Shown here one piece after another: positions 60,364 to 64,000 of a stretch of 64,000 nucleotides of DNA (its first letter is position 1; the number at the start of each line of letters is the position of its first letter). The notes beneath the pieces were generated by a model. The model was not told where the DNA came from and searched no databases. It saw only the letters and a program-made list of their open reading frames with translations. The stretch comes from JAHJQQ01 sp963737555 (lineage in GTDB: Bacteria > Pseudomonadota > Gammaproteobacteria > Thiohalobacterales > Thiohalobacteraceae): NCBI GenBank assembly GCA_963737555.1, contig CAVTTB010000003.1:1-64000 (forward strand), read 5' to 3'. Position numbers and translations under genes: made by a program.

Positions 60364-61164
60364 CTATAACCCGGACTGCTTGGCTGCTGTCCACAGCCGA
60401 TCCAGCGTTTCCGCATCCGGAATCTGATCGGTCGGGAGCGTTACCGCCAAGGCGGACTCGACATGACCGACGCGTGCCTCGAAGCGCGCATTGGCCGCGC
60501 GTAGCGCGCCTTCCGGCTCGACATCCAGATGGCGTGCGAGATTGACACAGGTGAACAACAGATCGCCGATCTCAGCGCTCAATGCGGATTGGTCGCCAGC
60601 TGCGCAGGCTGCTTCAACCTCGGCAATTTCTTCGTGCAGCTTGGCGAGCACGCCCGCGTGATCTGGCCAGTCCAGACCAATTCGGGTGGCGCGACGCTGT
60701 AATTTGGCCGCGCGTGTCAGTGCGGGTAAGGCCAGAGGCACACCCTCAAGCACGCCGTGGCGCCCCTGCTGCACACGTTCCGCCCGCTTATGCGCTTCCC
60801 AGGCCAGGGTCTGCGCCTCGGCGTCGGCAATCTCGATATCGCCGAACACATGCGGGTGACGCCGCTCAAGCTTGTTACCAATGGCGGCGGCTACCTCTGC
60901 AAAGCCGAACCAGCCACGCTCTTCGGCCATGCGCGCATGGAAGACCACTTGGAAGAGCAGATCGCCGAGTTCATCGCAAAGTTCATCGGGACGCTCACGC
61001 TCGATGGCGTCGACGACCTCGTAGGCTTCTTCCAGCGTGAAGGGGGCAATGCTGCGAAAATCCTGCGCACAATCCCACGGGCATCCGCCGTGCGGATCGC
61101 GCAGTCGACGCATGATTTCCAACAAGCGTTGCAGTGCTAAGGTGCTGTCCTCGACTTTCGGCAT
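60364..61164 (-). CDS. mazG: Nucleoside triphosphate pyrophosphohydrolase MazG
   Basis: 266 residues from ATG 61164 (MPKVEDSTLALQRLLEIMRR). Two MazG-type domains: DPHGGCPWDCAQDFRSIAPF with EEAYEVVDAIERE and ELGDLLFQVVFHARMAEERG, then KLHEEIAEVEAACAAGDQSA with EIGDLLFTCVNLARHL. These ExxE-12-ExxD patterns bind Mg. It hydrolyses (d)NTPs and limits ppGpp-driven death in E. coli. It ends 94 bases before amtB starts. Confidence 0.9.
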   Translation of the reverse strand: MPKVEDSTLALQRLLEIMRRLRDPHGGCPWDCAQDFRSIAPFTLEEAYEVVDAIERERPDELCDELGDLLFQVVFHARMAEERGWFGFAEVAAAIGNKLERRHPHVFGDIEIADAEAQTLAWEAHKRAERVQQGRHGVLEGVPLALPALTRAAKLQRRATRIGLDWPDHAGVLAKLHEEIAEVEAACAAGDQSALSAEIGDLLFTCVNLARHLDVEPEGALRAANARFEARVGHVESALAVTLPTDQIPDAETLDRLWTAAKQSGL

Positions 61165-61267
61165 GGCGGTAACGTTCTCCCAGAGTCCGCGCAAAGATGC
61201 CACAGGGTTCCATACTCGCAGGCTCCTTGTCGAATTCGATGCTGACCAACTTGGATGCCAGAAAGAC

Positions 61268-61297
61268 AAACGGGCCATGTCTTGCGACATGGCCCGT
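61268..61297 (-). terminator. Strong hairpin terminator of fbp
   Basis: A perfect 12-bp stem, ACGGGCCATGTC (61270-61281) and GACATGGCCCGT (61286-61297), with loop TTGC. On the minus strand it is followed by TTGTCTTT. It lies 38 bases after the fbp stop. Confidence 0.75.
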
Positions 61298-61334
61298 CCG
61301 ATATACAGCGGGGATACAGCGGATGATGGCTGAA

Positions 61335-62366
61335 TTAAGCGACGGCTTTCTTGCCCGCTTCCAGGTGATAGGCCACGACCTTTTCGACCTCGTTCTTGGA
61401 ACCGAGCACCACCGGCACGCGCTGGTGCAGATCGTTCGGCTGTATCTCCATGATCCGTTCGGAGCCGGTGCTGCAAGCGCCACCGGCCTGCTCGACGATG
61501 AAACCCATCGGGTTGGCTTCGTACATCAGGCGTAGCTTGCCGGTCTGTCCCTTGGCTTTGAGCTTGCTGTCCAGCGGATACATGAAGATGCCGCCGCGGG
61601 TCAGGATGCGATGCACTTCGGCCACCATCGAGGCCACCCAGCGCATGTTGAAGTCCTTGTTGCGCGCGCCTTCTTTGCCGGCGATGCATTCATCGACATA
61701 ACGTTTGATGGGGGCGTCCCAGAAGCGCTGGTTGGACATGTTGATGGCGAATTCCTGGGTGTCCGCGGGAATCTTCATATCAGAATGCGTCAGAATGAAT
61801 TCGCCAATGGAACGGTCCAGGGTGAAACCGTTGACGCCGTGACCGGCGGTCATCACCAACATGGTGGTCGGCCCGTAGATGGCATAACCCGCACAGATCT
61901 GTTTGGTGCCCGGCTGCAGGAAGTCTTCGACCTTCGGTTCCTTCACCCCTTCCGGGCAACGCAGGATAGAGAAGATCGTGCCGACCGAGACGTTGATGTC
62001 GATGTTGGATGAACCGTCGAGCGGATCGAACAGGATGAGATATTTGCCCTTCGGATACATGGCCGGAATCGGTAACGGATCATCCATCTCTTCGGAGGCC
62101 ATGCCGGCCAGATGCCCGGTCCACTCCAGGGAACTGACCATCACATCATTGGAGATGATATCGAGCTTTTTCTGCGTCTCGCCCTGCACGTTTTCGGTAT
62201 CGGCCGAACCGAGAATACCGATCAGGCCGCCGCGGTTCACGGCGCAGGCGATCTTCTTGCAGGCGGTCAATACGTCATTGAGCAACGAGGTGAAGTCGCC
62301 GGTCGCACCGGGAATTCGGCGCTGCTCTTCAATGATGAATTGGGTTAACGTGGTACCGTGGTCCAT
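61335..62366 (-). CDS. fbp: Class I fructose-1,6-bisphosphatase
   Basis: 343 residues, unbroken. LILFDPLDGSSNIDINVSVG is the metal and phosphate site; GGIFMYPLDSKLKAKGQTGK and EANPMGFIVEQAGGACSTGS are conserved. It hydrolyses fructose-1,6-bisphosphate in gluconeogenesis and, in autotrophs, the Calvin cycle. A 22-base palindrome lies about 80 bases upstream in the divergent promoter region. Confidence 0.95.
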   Translation of the reverse strand: MDHGTTLTQFIIEEQRRIPGATGDFTSLLNDVLTACKKIACAVNRGGLIGILGSADTENVQGETQKKLDIISNDVMVSSLEWTGHLAGMASEEMDDPLPIPAMYPKGKYLILFDPLDGSSNIDINVSVGTIFSILRCPEGVKEPKVEDFLQPGTKQICAGYAIYGPTTMLVMTAGHGVNGFTLDRSIGEFILTHSDMKIPADTQEFAINMSNQRFWDAPIKRYVDECIAGKEGARNKDFNMRWVASMVAEVHRILTRGGIFMYPLDSKLKAKGQTGKLRLMYEANPMGFIVEQAGGACSTGSERIMEIQPNDLHQRVPVVLGSKNEVEKVVAYHLEAGKKAVA

Positions 62367-62443
62367 CGCTCTATCCTCGGTTGGTAGTATTTTAGTGTGC
62401 GGCCCGCGCGGTAGAGACAGCAGGTTCTCAAATGGCCGCGCAT

Positions 62444-62465
62444 CATATCAGAATATTCTTATATG
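62444..62465. promoter_or_regulatory. 22-base palindrome in the fbp/methyltransferase divergent promoter region
   Basis: CATATcAGAATATTCTtATATG: both halves are complementary at all but one pair (C against T). It is AT-rich in GC-rich surroundings and lies between divergent genes, as expected for a repressor or activator operator. The cognate regulator is unknown. Confidence 0.45.
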
Positions 62466-62513
62466 AAAAATTACCAGCGCCATCGAATATTTTAAGCCTA
62501 TGATTCTAAAGTA

Positions 62514-63132
62514 ATGAAAAACGACATCCTTCTCATCGCGTTGGCTTGGGCTGGCTATGGTGGCCTGCACTCACTGCTTGCCGCGCCCTCACCCAAGGCC
62601 TGGATTCTAGCCTATCTGCCGGGCATGACCCGTTATTACCGCCTCGGCTATAACATCCTGGCGACTGTTTTGCTTATCCCGCTGTTACTTAGCCACCGAA
62701 TGGGCGGCCGATGATTGGTTGTGGCGTTGGCAGGGTGTCTGGGCGTGGGTGGCGCACGGCGTCACGGTAATCGTGATGTTGGGTTTTATGTGGAGCAGCC
62801 GCGCCTATGACATGCGCGTCTTTATGGGCCTGGAAGAATCGCGGACTGATGCGCCGACAGGCTTTGGCTTGTCGCCACTGCACCGTTGGGTGCGGCACCC
62901 CTGGTACGCTTTGGGGTTGCTCTGGCTGTGGACTCGGGACATGGACAGCGCGCGACTGGCGGCGGCACTGACCATCACACTCTACGTATGGCTCGGTGCG
63001 TATCTTGAAGATCGCAAACTCGAACGTGAATGGGGCGCACGCTATCGCGATTATCGGGCGAAAATCCCCGGTTTGCTGCCGCGCCCCTGGCGGTACCTCA
63101 GTCGCAGCGAATACGAGAATCTTCGACGCTAA
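62514..63132 (+). CDS. NnrU/isoprenylcysteine methyltransferase-like membrane protein, one frameshift
   Basis: About 206 residues. The N-terminal membrane segment DILLIALAWAGYGGLHSLLA and PGMTRYYRLGYNILATVLLI lead to a break: an extra T at 62689-62690. After removal the frame reads ATEWAADDWLWRWQGVWAWV and then VRHPWYALGLLWLW and YLEDRKLEREWGARYRDYRA, the signature of the ICMT-like membrane methyltransferase family (NnrU-related). Substrate unknown. Confidence 0.7.
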
Positions 63133-63581
63133 CGGGCGCCGTCCAGCGCCTCGATGACCTGATCTTCCAACTGAATGCGATCGGCCAGCAATTCGCCCAG
63201 CTGCGAGAGATCGTTCGCCAGATCGTCAATGCGTTTTTCCATGGGCGCGACATCGTAACGATCGTTGAAATCCAAAATAGCATCGGTGGTGGCGGCAATC
63301 TGCGGATAGACCTGCTCAGCCAGTTCCAATACCGCTTGGCGACGTTCCTTGTTTTCGACGATATAGCGATACAACTGGAAATGCGCGGTGGCCGCATAGT
63401 CCACTAACGCCTGACAGAAGCGCCGCACCATTTCCTCGGTTTGATCGCCGGCCTTATAAGGCCGGATGCTGGCCAGATCGGAATACAGTGACAGGGTTTC
63501 ATTGCGTGATGAAACCAGACCTGCCATGCGTTCTTTCGCACGGGCACGACGGTCAGTGTTGATCGGTTGATCAGTTGCCAT
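63129..63581 (-). CDS. rsd: Rsd/AlgQ anti-sigma-70 factor
   Basis: 150 residues from ATG 63581, behind GAGAGG. ETLSLYSDLASIRPYKAGDQ and VRRFCQALVDYAATAHFQLY match Rsd/AlgQ, a helical bundle that binds region 4 of sigma-70 in stationary phase and shifts RNA polymerase to other sigma factors. The C-terminus is all helical (DRYDVAPMEKRIDDLANDLS). It overlaps the end of the converging methyltransferase-like gene by 4 bases. Confidence 0.8.
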   Translation of the reverse strand: MATDQPINTDRRARAKERMAGLVSSRNETLSLYSDLASIRPYKAGDQTEEMVRRFCQALVDYAATAHFQLYRYIVENKERRQAVLELAEQVYPQIAATTDAILDFNDRYDVAPMEKRIDDLANDLSQLGELLADRIQLEDQVIEALDGAR

Positions 63582-63854
63582 GTGCTGCATCCTCTCTAGT
63601 TAATTAGCTGTTGTCGATCTGCACAGATCGCCGTGTACGGGCACGGTACGTCTGCGGGTGTGCGTGAAAACTCAATCACGTTTCGTGCCAGTATACGGCT
63701 AGCGTCGTAATTTTGTCGCCACCCCATCACCACACACCCTTTGTGCCATAGGATACTGCATATACCAATGATGTAAATAGAGTTTTTATGGATGGGCCTG
63801 AATATTGCTTAGTCGCATACAGAATTCCCGACAAACCACATTGGAGTACCGTTG

Positions 63855-64000
63855 ATGCTACCCGGCGCTATCCAGCGGTTTTTGGAACACGAGAACATCC
63901 AGATCCAGCAGTTGCACCACCCCGTGACCGAGACACTCTCGCAAGCGGCGCGGGCATGCGGGATTCGCGAATCCCAACTCATGCGGGCCATTGTGCTGGT
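63855..64000 (+). CDS. YbaK/HDOD-type protein, truncated by the window end
   Basis: ATG 63855 opens a frame to the window edge: MLPGAIQRFLEHENIQIQQL, HHPVTETLSQAARACGI and ESQLMRAIVLV. The LHHP motif and spacing match the start of YbaK/EbsC-like (prolyl-tRNA editing) domains, which in some gammaproteobacteria are fused to HDOD modules. Only 48 codons are visible. The 260 bases before it, back to rsd, hold nothing I can name. Confidence 0.55.
   Translation, partial: MLPGAIQRFLEHENIQIQQLHHPVTETLSQAARACGIRESQLMRAIVL

Overview
The window divides at a tRNA-Thr gene (34155-34230). To its right lies gammaproteobacterial chromosome. The order rplU-rpmA-obgE-proB-rpsT-murJ-ribF-ileS-lspA-fkpB-ispH, followed by a pilE/pilY1/pilX/pilW/pilV/fimT minor-pilin cluster, is the arrangement I know from Pseudomonas and relatives, so the host is probably a free-living gammaproteobacterium with type IV pili. 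To its left (1-34154) lies an integrative conjugative element (ICE) that ends with a tyrosine integrase beside the tRNA. The far end of the element is outside the window.

Element, left to right. 1-7.3 kb is a heavy-metal region: two P-II-like genes, a lipoprotein, a CPC-type metal P-type ATPase behind a MerR-type promoter, a Met-rich Spy/CpxP-like protein, a SHOCT membrane protein, a CXXCH cytochrome, a MerR-like regulator with an internal TAG, and small exported proteins. 7.3-12.25 kb is the conjugation module: a possible oriT interval, a MobH-type relaxase, a TraD coupling protein and a DUF4400 membrane protein. 12.3-30.1 kb, on the minus strand, is a defence-like locus of about 18 kb. In order of transcription it holds a giant DEAD/DEAH-DUF1998 helicase, a DrmD-like SNF2 helicase, an AlbA_2/Schlafen-type protein, a PglX/DrmMI-like adenine methylase, an SMC/Rad50-like ATPase, and an XRE-ImmA/IrrE plus PIN pair. 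30.1-34.1 kb is the control and integration module: a strong G-quadruplex motif, a small DNA-binding protein, FlhD- and FlhC-like activators resembling SetCD of SXT, ParA, and the integrase.

The defence-like locus is the best candidate for something undescribed. It combines DISARM-type enzymes with a single-chain helicase-DUF1998 protein (as in DruE or MrfA), an AlbA_2 protein and an SMC-like ATPase. No DrmC and no separate DrmB are visible.

Chromosomal part. A Fur-family regulator, thiO and a lone pilE precede two tandem minor-pilin clusters, A (36.4-39.2 kb) and B with pilY1 (39.3-46.2 kb). The essential block ispH to rplU follows, then ispB, tRNA-Pro, amtB, mazG, fbp, a membrane methyltransferase, rsd and the start of a YbaK-like gene.

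Many genes, including essential ones (ispH, ileS, ribF, murJ, ispB), are split by single-base indels, mostly one extra copy of a neighbouring base. I treat these as sequence errors and annotate such genes at full span. All assignments come from reading translations and motifs; no database search was run.
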